Shown here piece after piece: positions 1 through 7,651 of a stretch of DNA of 64,000 nucleotides. The notes beneath the pieces are model-generated. The model was given only the letters and a program-made list of their open reading frames with translations. It did not search any database and had not been told where the DNA came from. The stretch is from Streptomyces ferrugineus. GTDB lineage: Bacteria; Actinomycetota; Actinomycetes; Streptomycetales; Streptomycetaceae. The stretch is from assembly GCF_015160855.1 (NCBI RefSeq), contig NZ_CP063373.1:6634001-6698000 (forward strand), read 5' to 3'. The first letter of the stretch is position 1. Every line of letters begins with the position of its first letter. Position numbers and translations under genes: made by a program.

Positions 1-913
1 GGTGGAAGAGCATCAGCGGCAGCACGGCCAGTGAGGCGTGCGCGCCGAACAGGACGCTCGCCATGGGCAGCCCGGCGGCGAGGGACTTCTTCGAGCCGGC
101 GAACTGGATGGCGATGCGGTCCTCGCGGTTGAAGCGCAGCGCCTTGGCGCCGTACCAGGACAGGGCGAGCATCACGGCCAGCAGCACCGCCTCGACGGCG
201 AGCAGGCCGCCCAGCCGGACCGGGCTCACCTGGTGCCAGATGCCCTGGACCATGCCCGCGCTGAACGCGGTGTAGACGACCAGCAGGATCGAGCCGCGGT
301 CGACGAGCCCGAGGACCTTCTTGTGCCGGGCGACGAAACCGCCGATCCAGCGGCGCAGCACCTGCCCGGCGACGAACGGCACGAGCAGTTGCAGCACGAT
401 CTTGACGAGCGAGTCGGCGGAGAAGCCGCCCGCGCTGCCGCCGAGCACGGCCGCCGCGAGCAGCGGGGTGATGACGATGCCGACCAGGGAGGAGAAGGAG
501 CCCGCGCAGATCGCGGCGGGCACGTTGCCGCGGGCCATCGAGGTGAAGGCGATCGACGACTGGATGGTCGACGGGACGAGGGTGAGGAACAGCAGGCCCT
601 GGTAGAGCGGGTGGGTCAGGATCACCGGGACGAGGCCGCGCGCCGCCAGGCCCAGCAGCGGGAAGGCGACGAAGGTGCAGACCAGGACGGTGACATGGAG
701 CCGCCAGTGCTTCAGTCCGTCCAGTGCGTCACGGGTGGACAGCCGGGCGCCGTAGAGGAAGAAGAGGAAGGCGATCGCGGCCGTGGAGGCACCGGACGCC
801 ACGTCGGAGGCCGTCCCGCGCGCCGGGAACAGGGCCGCGAGGCCCACGGTCCCGAGCAGCAGCAGGATGTACGGGTCGATGGGCATCCAACGCGGCCATT
901 GCAGGCGTTTCAC
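1..913 (-). CDS. SBF-like (bile acid:sodium symporter fold) transporter, C-terminus cut off
   Basis: Read on the minus strand this frame is open to the window edge, so about 304 codons are visible and the C-terminus is missing. It is a run of hydrophobic helices typical of the ten-helix SBF-like/YfeH family, with the family's N-terminal ...PIDPYILLLL opening, SSIAFTSMARGN in the middle and FAGSKKSLAAGLP near the edge, a conserved crossover segment. The family moves organic anions with sodium, but the substrate cannot be read from sequence. I chose the GTG at 913 because GGAG lies just upstream; the ATG at 886 is in frame and possible. It is divergent from the LysR gene, the usual arrangement for a regulator and its target. 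Family call firm, substrate unknown. Confidence 0.85.
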   Translation of the reverse strand, partial: MKRLQWPRWMPIDPYILLLLGTVGLAALFPARGTASDVASGASTAAIAFLFFLYGARLSTRDALDGLKHWRLHVTVLVCTFVAFPLLGLAARGLVPVILTHPLYQGLLFLTLVPSTIQSSIAFTSMARGNVPAAICAGSFSSLVGIVITPLLAAAVLGGSAGGFSADSLVKIVLQLLVPFVAGQVLRRWIGGFVARHKKVLGLVDRGSILLVVYTAFSAGMVQGIWHQVSPVRLGGLLAVEAVLLAVMLALSWYGAKALRFNREDRIAIQFAGSKKSLAAGLPMASVLFGAHASLAVLPLMLFH

Positions 914-1079
914 TGTGCTCCACTACTTCGCTTGCTTCGCTGAACATCCGGGCTGATCTTCCGGTTGCGGACACGGACGTGCCCTCTCCATCGTCCTCCG
1001 GCGGTCCGCGATCGGGAATCCGGCATACCACTCTGACTGTCATCACGTTTCGCGATAACGGCGGGGTAGCCTGATCGAC

Positions 1080-1949
1080 GTGTACGACCCCTCCCACCTC
1101 CGTACGTTCCTGGCGGTGGCCCAGACGCTGAGCTTCACACAGGCCGCCAGACGGCTCGGCCTGCGGCAGTCGACCGTCAGCCAGCACGTACGGCGACTGG
1201 AGGACGCGACCGGACGGCCGCTGTTCTCCCGGGACACCCACTCCGTGGAGCTCACCGAGGACGGCGAGGCGATGCTCGGCTTCGCCCGCCGGATCCTGGA
1301 GGTGCACGACCAGGCGGCGGCGTTCTTCACCGGCACCCGGCTGCGCGGCCGGCTCCGCTTCGGCGCGTCCGAGGACTTCGTCCTGACCCGGCTGCCGGAG
1401 ATCCTGGAGGGCTTCCGCTACGACCATCCCGAGGTCGATCTGGAGCTGACGGTCGAGCTCTCGGGCACCCTGCACGAGCAGCTCGCCGCCGGAAAGCTGG
1501 ACCTGGTGCTGGCCAAGCGGCGTCCGGAGGACCCTCGCGGGGAGCTGGTCTGGCACGACCGGCTGGTGTGGATCGGCGCGGAGCGGCTGCGCCTGGAGCC
1601 GGATCGTCCGGTGCCGTTGATCGTCTATCCGCCGCCGGGCATCACCAGGGCGCTGGCCCTGGAGGCGCTGGAGCGGCAGGGGCGCGAGTGGCGGATCGTG
1701 TGCACCAGCGGCAGCCTCAACGGGCTGATCGCCGCCGCGCGGGCCGGGCTCGGGGTGATGGCGCACTCGCGGGGGCTGATTCCGCCGGGGCTGCTGCGGG
1801 TGCCGGACCGGTCGGGGCTGCCGGAGCTGGGGCGGGTCGACTTCGTGCTGGTGCACGGGGGGCGGCGCACGGCCGCGCAGGGGGCGGCGGACGCGCTGGC
1901 GGCGACGATTCTGGCGGGCGGGGACCGGTTGCACCGGCGTCAGCCGTGA
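1080..1949 (+). CDS. LysR-family transcriptional regulator
   Basis: A 289-residue protein with an N-terminal winged helix-turn-helix at about residues 3-62 (YDPSHLRTFLAVAQ...SFTQAARRLGLRQSTVSQHVRRLE), classic for LysR regulators. The periplasmic-binding-protein-like effector domain follows from about residue 90. Length is normal for the family. It starts with GTG 167 bases from the divergent transporter gene, so it probably controls that gene and itself from the shared intergenic region. The effector is unknown. Residues 13-45 keep the spacing of functional members and there is no sign of decay. Confidence 0.9.
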   Translation: MYDPSHLRTFLAVAQTLSFTQAARRLGLRQSTVSQHVRRLEDATGRPLFSRDTHSVELTEDGEAMLGFARRILEVHDQAAAFFTGTRLRGRLRFGASEDFVLTRLPEILEGFRYDHPEVDLELTVELSGTLHEQLAAGKLDLVLAKRRPEDPRGELVWHDRLVWIGAERLRLEPDRPVPLIVYPPPGITRALALEALERQGREWRIVCTSGSLNGLIAAARAGLGVMAHSRGLIPPGLLRVPDRSGLPELGRVDFVLVHGGRRTAAQGAADALAATILAGGDRLHRRQP

Positions 1950-2264
1950 AGGAGACCGGAGTGACAGATTCAGCCACTTGGACGCTGACGGAAGAGGCGA
2001 CGGCTCGGCGCGGTCGACATGATCGGCAGGGGCCGAACCGGGTCGTCGGGTGTACAGATTCGGTGGAGATTACGGGTCCGAAACTTACTCAACCGTCAGT
2101 TTTCTGTCCGACCCTTCCCCATGTGAGCGCATTTTGCTTCGCTGACCAGTGCATACCTGAGCACCAGTCCATTTTCGGCCCTCTCCCGTCCGAAAGGCGG
2201 GTGGGGTAGCTTTCACGGCGCTGTGCGGAGTGTCAGCCTAGGCATTCGGAGCGGGGAGCGGGGT
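1950..2264. other. 315-bp intergenic region before the acyl-CoA ligase
   Basis: No convincing gene is visible: the frames here lack coding-like start and RBS combinations. Base composition is lower in GC than the flanks around 2040-2170, as expected for a promoter region. It contains one imperfect inverted repeat (2087-2100, listed separately) that may be an operator for the downstream ligase gene. Confidence 0.5.
2087..2100. promoter_or_regulatory. Candidate operator ACT-N8-AGT upstream of the acyl-CoA ligase
   Basis: The 14-mer ACTCAACCGTCAGT is an imperfect palindrome with matching ACT/AGT ends and symmetric A/T at positions 5 and 10. Such spacing resembles operators of TetR-type regulators that control fatty-acid genes. 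It lies about 165 bp before the chosen ligase start. The assignment is inference only. Confidence 0.25.
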
Positions 2265-4091
2265 TTGCGCGAGTTCACCAACCCTCCGTTGGCGTTGGCA
2301 CCGCCGGTGGGCGGCCTGGCCGACGTCGTCTTCCAGCATGCCCAGGAGGACCCGTTGTACGTCGTCCTGGGCCGCAAGGACGAGGACGGGCACTGGCGGG
2401 ACGTCACCGCCGCCGAGTTCCGTGACGAGGTCCTGGCCCTGGCCAAGGGCCTGCTGGCCCGGGGCATCCGGTTCGGCGACCGGGTCGCGATCATGTCCCG
2501 CACCCGGTACGAGTGGACGCTCTTCGACTTCGCCCTGTGGACGATCGGCGCTCAGGTCGTGCCGATCTACCCCACCTCGTCGGCCGAGCAGTGCTTCTGG
2601 ACGCTGTACGACGCCGAGTGCTCGGCGGCCATCGTGGAGCACGAGGACCACGCGATGACCATCGCGACCGTCATCGACCGGCTGCCCCGGCTGCACCAGC
2701 TCTGGCAGCTCGACGCGAGTGCCGTACAGGAGCTTTACGACGCCGGCGCGCACCTCGACGACGAGGTGGTCCACCGGCACCGGCAGGCGGTCACGCCGGA
2801 CTCGGTCGCGACGGTCATCTACACCTCGGGCACCACGGGGCGCCCCAAGGGCTGTGTGATCTCGCACGGCAACTTCATGTACGAGGCGGACACCGTCATC
2901 GAGCGCTGGGAGCCGGTGTTCCACTCCAAGAAGGGCGACGAGGCGGCGACCCTGCTGTTCCTGCCGCTCGCGCATGTCTTCGGGCGGATGGTGCAGGTCG
3001 CCGCGATCCGCGGCCGGGTCCGCTTCGGTCACCAGCCGCAGATGAACGCCGCCGCGCTGCTGCCGGATCTGGCCGCGTTCAAGCCGACGTTCTTCCTCGG
3101 GGTGCCGTACATCTTCGAGAAGGTCTTCAACGCCGCGCGCCGCAAGGCCGAGAAGGAGGGCAGGGCCGGGGCCTTCGAGAAGGCCGTCGAGGTCGCCGTG
3201 AAGTACGCGGACGCGATGGAGGCCAAGGCGTGGGGCATCGGCCCCGGCCCGTCGACGGGTCTGCGCATGCAGCACCAGCTCTTCGACAAGCTGGTCTACT
3301 CGAAGATGCGGGCGGCGATGGGCGGCCGCATCCGGCAGGCGATGACCGGCGGCTCGGCCATGGACCGGCGGCTCGGGCTGTTCTTCGCCGGCGCGGGCGT
3401 GCACATCTACGAGGGCTACGGCCTCACCGAGTCGACGGCGGCCGCGACCGCCAACCCGCCCTCGCGCACCCGCTACGGCACGGTCGGACAGCCCATCCCG
3501 GGCATGACCGTGCACATCGCGGACGACGGTGAGGTCTGGCTGCACGGCGCCAATGTCTTCCAGGGCTACCTCAACAACCCGAAGGCCACCGACCAGGCCC
3601 TGCACGACGGCTGGCTGGCCACCGGCGACCTGGGCTCCCTGGACGAGGACGGCTATCTGACCATCACCGGCCGCAAGAAGGAGATCCTGGTCACCTCGGG
3701 CGGCAAGAGCGTCTCGCCGGGCGTGCTGGAGGAGCGCGTCCGCGACCATCCCCTGGTCTCCCAGTGCATCGTCGTCGGCAACGACCGCCCGTACATCGCG
3801 GCCCTGGTCACGCTGGACCAGGAGGCCGTGGAGCACTGGCTGATGATGCGTGACAAGCCGCAGCTGACCCAGGCCCAGCTGGTGCGCGACGCGGACCTGG
3901 AGACCGAGGTGCGGCGGGCGGTCGTCGCCGCCAACACGCTGGTCTCCCAGGCCGAGTCGATCCGCACCTTCCGCATCCTCGCCCAGCCGTTCACCGAGGA
4001 GCACGGGCTGCTCACGCCGTCCCTGAAGCTGAAGCGCAAGGCGATCGAGAACGCGTACGCCAACGAGGTGGAGGCGCTGTACCGGGCGTGA
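2265..4091 (+). CDS. Long-chain acyl-CoA synthetase (AMP-dependent ligase, FadD type)
   Basis: A 608-residue ANL-superfamily enzyme that would activate fatty acids to acyl-CoA via an acyl-adenylate in the cytoplasm. The phosphate-binding motif YTSGTTGRPKG is at about residues 185-195, the GYGLTEST motif near 383, the TGDLGSLDEDGY hinge near 452 and the catalytic-lysine region at the C-terminus (SLKLKRKAIEN). I chose the TTG at 2265 because GGGGAG sits six bases upstream and the product then begins MREFTNPP, as in homologues I remember. A GTG at 2223 is in frame, would add 14 residues and has no clear RBS. It is a single gene followed by a separate reductase gene 93 bp downstream. Family call is firm; chain-length preference is unknown. 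Confidence 0.9.
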   Translation: MREFTNPPLALAPPVGGLADVVFQHAQEDPLYVVLGRKDEDGHWRDVTAAEFRDEVLALAKGLLARGIRFGDRVAIMSRTRYEWTLFDFALWTIGAQVVPIYPTSSAEQCFWTLYDAECSAAIVEHEDHAMTIATVIDRLPRLHQLWQLDASAVQELYDAGAHLDDEVVHRHRQAVTPDSVATVIYTSGTTGRPKGCVISHGNFMYEADTVIERWEPVFHSKKGDEAATLLFLPLAHVFGRMVQVAAIRGRVRFGHQPQMNAAALLPDLAAFKPTFFLGVPYIFEKVFNAARRKAEKEGRAGAFEKAVEVAVKYADAMEAKAWGIGPGPSTGLRMQHQLFDKLVYSKMRAAMGGRIRQAMTGGSAMDRRLGLFFAGAGVHIYEGYGLTESTAAATANPPSRTRYGTVGQPIPGMTVHIADDGEVWLHGANVFQGYLNNPKATDQALHDGWLATGDLGSLDEDGYLTITGRKKEILVTSGGKSVSPGVLEERVRDHPLVSQCIVVGNDRPYIAALVTLDQEAVEHWLMMRDKPQLTQAQLVRDADLETEVRRAVVAANTLVSQAESIRTFRILAQPFTEEHGLLTPSLKLKRKAIENAYANEVEALYRA

Positions 4092-4184
4092 CGGCCGCGG
4101 ATTTCACCGTCAGGAATGCAGAAGGCCTCGTGATCGTTGACGATATGAGTACCACCTGACGACAACCGTAAGGATCAAGAGCTC

Positions 4185-5018
4185 GTGAGCAGCAAGGTCC
4201 CCCCGATCATCCTCAACAACGGCGTCGAGATGCCCCAGCTGGGCTTCGGCGTCTGGCAGGTGCCGGACGACGAGGCGCAGCAGGCGGTCGGCACCGCGCT
4301 GGAGGCCGGGTACCGCAGCATCGACACAGCGGCGATCTACGGCAACGAGGAGGGCACCGGCAAGGCCATCGCCGCCTCCGGTCTCCCCCGCGAGGACATC
4401 TTCGTCACCACCAAGCTCTGGAACGGCGACCAGGGTTACGACGCGACGCTGCGCGCCTTCGACGCGTCGCTCGACAAGCTCGGCCTGGACTACGTCGACT
4501 TGTACCTCATCCACTGGCCGCTGCCGTCGCAGGGCAAGTACGTCGACACCTACAAGGCGTTCGAGAAGCTCCACTCCGACGGCCGGATCCGCGCGATCGG
4601 CGTCTCGAACTTCCTCCCCGAGCACCTGGAGCACCTCATCGCCGAGACGTCGGTGATCCCGGCGGTCAACCAGATCGAGCTGCACCCGCACCTTCAGCAG
4701 CGCGCCTCCCGCGAGTTCCACGCCGAGCAGGGCATCGCCACCGAGGCCTGGTCGCCGCTCGGCTCCGGCAAGGGCCTGCTGGAGGTTCCGGCGATCGTCG
4801 CCATCGCCCAGAAGCACGGCCGCACCCCGGCCCAGATCGTGCTGCGCTGGCACCTCCAGCTCGGCAACGTCGTGATCCCGAAGTCCGTGACGCCGTCGCG
4901 GATCAAGGAGAACATCGAGGTCTTCGACTTCAGCCTGGACGACGAGGACCTGGCGGCGATCAGCGCGCTGAACGAGGACCGGCGGCTCGGCCCCGACCCG
5001 GCGACGTTCGGCGCCTGA
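4185..5018 (+). CDS. Aldo/keto reductase (AKR5-like, diketogulonate-reductase type)
   Basis: A 277-residue NADPH-dependent oxidoreductase with the full AKR tetrad: Asp and Tyr in SIDTAAIYGNE (about residues 43-53), Lys in TTKLWN (about 77) and His in LIHWPL (about 108). The cofactor-binding signature IPKSVTPSRIKEN sits near residue 230. Length is normal. It starts with GTG at 4185 after AGGATCAAGAG. The carbonyl substrate cannot be inferred; relatives reduce 2,5-diketo-D-gluconate or small ketones. The gene ends at a strong hairpin shared with the convergent gene. Confidence 0.93.
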   Translation: MSSKVPPIILNNGVEMPQLGFGVWQVPDDEAQQAVGTALEAGYRSIDTAAIYGNEEGTGKAIAASGLPREDIFVTTKLWNGDQGYDATLRAFDASLDKLGLDYVDLYLIHWPLPSQGKYVDTYKAFEKLHSDGRIRAIGVSNFLPEHLEHLIAETSVIPAVNQIELHPHLQQRASREFHAEQGIATEAWSPLGSGKGLLEVPAIVAIAQKHGRTPAQIVLRWHLQLGNVVIPKSVTPSRIKENIEVFDFSLDDEDLAAISALNEDRRLGPDPATFGA

Positions 5019-5039
5019 CGCCGACCCGGCCGCTTCGTT

Positions 5040-5074
5040 CCGCCCGCCGCTCGTACCGCTCGAGCGGCGGGCGG
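5040..5074. terminator. Bidirectional hairpin terminator between convergent genes
   Basis: CCGCCCGCCGCTCG at 5040-5053 pairs perfectly with 5061-5074 around a 7-nt loop. It lies 21 bp after the reductase stop and just before the stop of the convergent ABM gene, so it can serve both transcripts. There is no long T-run, as usual in Streptomyces. Confidence 0.75.
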
Positions 5075-5079
5075 ACGCG

Positions 5080-5691
5080 TCAGTCACCGCGCACGTCGGT
5101 GAAGACGACCTCGAACTCCTCCAGTCCGGTCACCGTGACATGCGCCTTGGCCGCGCCCTCGTGCCGGGCCGCCGCCTGACCCGCGCGCGAGGCCGCGAGC
5201 GACGCCTGATCGACGAAGATCGCCCCGACCAGCCCGCGGCCCCGCTCCCGGTCGACCAGCAGGGACGCCCTGGCGAACCCGGGGAGGGTGTCGAGCCTCG
5301 GCACCACCGTCGCCCGGAACGTGTCGGCGAGCAGATCGGTGTCCCTGGGATCGAACTCCAGCCTGCTGAGCCGCAGTCCGCCACCCGCCTGCGGCTGCCG
5401 TGCCTGGTGGAAGACCGGCGCCTCGTAGTTGTCGACCGCCAGCGTCCCCATGAACGGCTCCAGCATCGGCACCCGCCGTTCCCGCAGCACCTCGTCGCTG
5501 TTGTGCCGGGCCTGCTCCGTCTCCCACCAGCTCGCCGCGAGGAGTTTGCCGAGCGTCCGGTCCACGAAGACGCTCGCTCCGCGGTATCCGGGACGGTCCT
5601 CCAGCAGGTCCCGCCCCTCGGTGTTCATGGCCCTGATGGCCGTGTCGATCTTCGCGGGATCGCCGGTCGTGTAGATGGCGCGTACGAACAT
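5080..5691 (-). CDS. Tandem ABM-like (dimeric alpha-beta barrel) domain protein
   Basis: A 203-residue protein in which the same ~95-residue pattern occurs twice. Residues 1-95 (MFVRAIYTTGD, then RPGYRGASVFVDR and LLAASWWET) parallel residues about 108-203 (LRLSRLEFDPRD, then LPGFARASLLVDR and LVGAIFVDQ). This is the hallmark of antibiotic-biosynthesis-monooxygenase-like barrels, here fused so one chain could form the usual dimer. Many members have no known enzyme activity, so no reaction is assigned. It is a single gene whose upstream region carries the palindrome at 5780-5792. No signal peptide or membrane segment is seen. Confidence 0.75.
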   Translation of the reverse strand: MFVRAIYTTGDPAKIDTAIRAMNTEGRDLLEDRPGYRGASVFVDRTLGKLLAASWWETEQARHNSDEVLRERRVPMLEPFMGTLAVDNYEAPVFHQARQPQAGGGLRLSRLEFDPRDTDLLADTFRATVVPRLDTLPGFARASLLVDRERGRGLVGAIFVDQASLAASRAGQAAARHEGAAKAHVTVTGLEEFEVVFTDVRGD

Positions 5692-5779
5692 GACACCTCC
5701 CGGGAGTCCGGGCCGACATCCGAAATCTTCGGTACGCCCAGTGTTCTACCGGGGTGATAGCGCCGCAAACAGGGCGATC

Positions 5780-5792
5780 AGGAAACTTTCCT
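5780..5792. promoter_or_regulatory. Palindrome AGGAAA-C-TTTCCT upstream of the ABM gene
   Basis: AGGAAACTTTCCT is a perfect odd palindrome 89 bp upstream of the minus-strand ABM gene start. It resembles, from memory, AGGAAA-type operators of ROK-family sugar regulators in actinobacteria. Position fits an operator of the minus-strand gene; the regulator is not in the window. Confidence 0.4.
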
Positions 5793-5812
5793 AATAGAAG
5801 GCCGCACGGAGG

Positions 5813-6718
5813 TCACTTCGGCCGGACCGCCGTGTACACCGTCTGCGCCGCCAGGACGAACAGGTCGGGGCGGTGGTGGACGCTCGCCTTGTCGTCCGGG
5901 TCGAGCAGGCGGTCCAGGGTCGCGCGGTCCTCGGCGTCGAGGCGTTCACCGACACCCTCGCGGGTGCGGGCGAGGGAGGCGGCGACGTAGGCGCGGGCGC
6001 GGTCCGTGGTGGGGGCCGGCAGGTCGAGGAGGAAGGTGCGGGTACCGGTGGGCCTGAGGCCGGCGGCGGTCAGCAGCGCGGGCCAGTCCTCGGTCTCGGC
6101 GACGGAGCCGGGCAGCTCGGCCCGCATCTGCGCGAACCACTCCGCCTCCAGCACATCGAGCCGCGCCTGCAGCCCGGGCCGCCCGAACCCGATGTCCCGC
6201 GGCAGGAACCGCGCGGGCAGCCCGCCCTCCTGCAGGGCCAGTGTGCCGCCGTACCCGAGACGGTCCGCGAACGCGGCGAGGGCGGCGCGCTGGTCGCCCA
6301 GGTGGTGCAGGCTGCGGCTGGCCCACAGCAGATCGGCGGGGTAGTCCAAGTCGTCGAGGACGTCCGGGAGTTCACCGGCGAGGGTGCCGAAGCGGTCGGC
6401 GACACCGAGCCGCTCGGCACGCGCCCGGGCCCGCTCCAGAAGGGGTTCGGATCCGTCGACGGCGACGATACGGGCCCCGGGGAAGGTGTCGGCGAGCAGA
6501 CAGGCGACGACCCCCGGCCCGCTTCCGGCGTCGACGACCAGCCCCGGCTCGGTCTGCCGTTTGGCGAGCCAGGCCATGGCGTGCTCGTACAGGGGCGTGA
6601 ACAGCTCCGCCTGCGCCTCGAGGAGCGGCGCCATCTCGCCCCAGTCGATGTCGGCGTGGTCGTGGTGGTGACCGGTGTGGTGGTGTCCGGCGTGGTCGTC
6701 GTGGTGATGGTGCGCCAT
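5813..6718 (-). CDS. Class I SAM-dependent methyltransferase with His-rich N-terminus
   Basis: A 301-residue protein. Residues 1-24 are strikingly histidine-rich (MAHHHHDDHAGHHHTGHHHDH), followed by a Rossmann methyltransferase core: the SAM motif VVDAGSGPGVVACLL near residues 62-76, the acidic residue in IVAVDGSE near 88 and LLWASRSLHHL near 134. The substrate is unknown. The His/Asp tract looks like a metal-binding segment (zinc, nickel or copper), which is an inference from composition. It is divergent from the oxygenase gene with a perfect palindrome in between. Start at ATG 6718 is preceded by a GAGGGAGAGG region. No frameshift is seen. Confidence 0.85.
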   Translation of the reverse strand: MAHHHHDDHAGHHHTGHHHDHADIDWGEMAPLLEAQAELFTPLYEHAMAWLAKRQTEPGLVVDAGSGPGVVACLLADTFPGARIVAVDGSEPLLERARARAERLGVADRFGTLAGELPDVLDDLDYPADLLWASRSLHHLGDQRAALAAFADRLGYGGTLALQEGGLPARFLPRDIGFGRPGLQARLDVLEAEWFAQMRAELPGSVAETEDWPALLTAAGLRPTGTRTFLLDLPAPTTDRARAYVAASLARTREGVGERLDAEDRATLDRLLDPDDKASVHHRPDLFVLAAQTVYTAVRPK

Positions 6719-6783
6719 GCTCGTCAGCCTCTCCCTCGGGTGAGGCCAGCGTGCGCCGACGCACCGTCGCGGGGCCACTGTCG

Positions 6784-6798
6784 TTGCCGTAACGGCAA
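6784..6798. promoter_or_regulatory. Palindrome TTGCCGT-A-ACGGCAA between divergent genes
   Basis: A perfect 7+1+7 palindrome lies 66 bp from the methyltransferase start and 56 bp from the oxygenase start. This is the expected place for an operator controlling both divergent promoters. A further ACGGCAA half-site follows at about 6803-6809. The cognate regulator is unknown. Confidence 0.5.
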
Positions 6799-6853
6799 AA
6801 GCACGGCAAAAAATCGGATGCGGCCCACGGGTCCGGTCACCCACGATGGCCCG

Positions 6854-7627
6854 ATGGACGACGAGATGGTGGAGCGCTTCCTCGAGGACGGGTTCGTGAA
6901 GATCGAGGGCGCCTTTCCGCCGCGTGTCGCCGAGCACTGCGCGCGGCTGCTGTGGCGGGAGACCGGGTACGACCCGCAGGACCCGGGCACCTGGAAGGAG
7001 CCCGTGCACTGGGTGTACGACATGGCGCAGGGCCCCTTCGCGGCCGCCGTCAACACGCCCGTCCTGCACGAGGCCTTCGATGTGCTGGTGGGTGAGGACC
7101 GCTGGCAGTCGCGGTACTCGCTGGGCAGCTTCCCGCTGCGGTTCCCGCACGAGGAGGAACCGGACGACGCGGGCTGGCACATCGAGGCGAGCTACGTTCC
7201 CGAAGGCGCCGAGCACCCGCATACGAACCTGCGCTCCAAGGACCGCGCGCTGCTCATGCTGTTCCTGTTCAGCGAGGTCACCGAGGCCGACGCCCCGACC
7301 CGCGTCCGGGTCGGCTCGCATCTCGACGTACCGCCGGTCCTGGCACCGTACGGCGAGATGGGCGCCTCCTTCCTGGAGCTGGGCCCGAAGGTCGCCGCGG
7401 CCTCCGCGCACCGCCCGCTGGCCCACGCCACCGGCCGCCCCGGCGACGTCTACCTCTGCCATCCCTTCCTGGTCCACGCCGCCCAGCCGAACCACGGCAC
7501 ACGCCCGCGCTTCATGGCCCAGCCGCCGCTGCACACGTCGGTGCCGCTGGAGCTGGAGCGGGCGGACGGCGACTACTCGGCAGTGGAGTTCGCGATCCGC
7601 CGGGGCCTGGCCCGGGAGGAGGGCTAG
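6854..7627 (+). CDS. Phytanoyl-CoA dioxygenase (PhyH)-like Fe(II)/2-oxoglutarate oxygenase
   Basis: A 257-residue cupin-fold protein of the PhyH type. The proximal iron-binding motif appears as GWHIEASY (about residues 107-114), that is His-x-Glu rather than the common His-x-Asp. The distal His is in PFLVHAAQPN near residue 208, followed by a likely 2-oxoglutarate-binding Arg in HGTRPRF. The substrate is unknown; related bacterial proteins hydroxylate small metabolites. I chose ATG 6854; an in-frame ATG at 6818 would add 12 residues and neither has a strong RBS. It ends 24 bp before the convergent cellulase. Confidence 0.8.
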   Translation: MDDEMVERFLEDGFVKIEGAFPPRVAEHCARLLWRETGYDPQDPGTWKEPVHWVYDMAQGPFAAAVNTPVLHEAFDVLVGEDRWQSRYSLGSFPLRFPHEEEPDDAGWHIEASYVPEGAEHPHTNLRSKDRALLMLFLFSEVTEADAPTRVRVGSHLDVPPVLAPYGEMGASFLELGPKVAAASAHRPLAHATGRPGDVYLCHPFLVHAAQPNHGTRPRFMAQPPLHTSVPLELERADGDYSAVEFAIRRGLAREEG

Positions 7628-7651
7628 GCCCCGGCGGGGCGGGTCGGGCGG

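Noticed and set aside
2238..4004. Long open minus-strand frame opposite the acyl-CoA ligase
   Set aside because: It is the mirror of a clear ligase gene; the protein is Arg/Gly/Val-rich with no family motif, as expected for antisense frames in 72% GC DNA.
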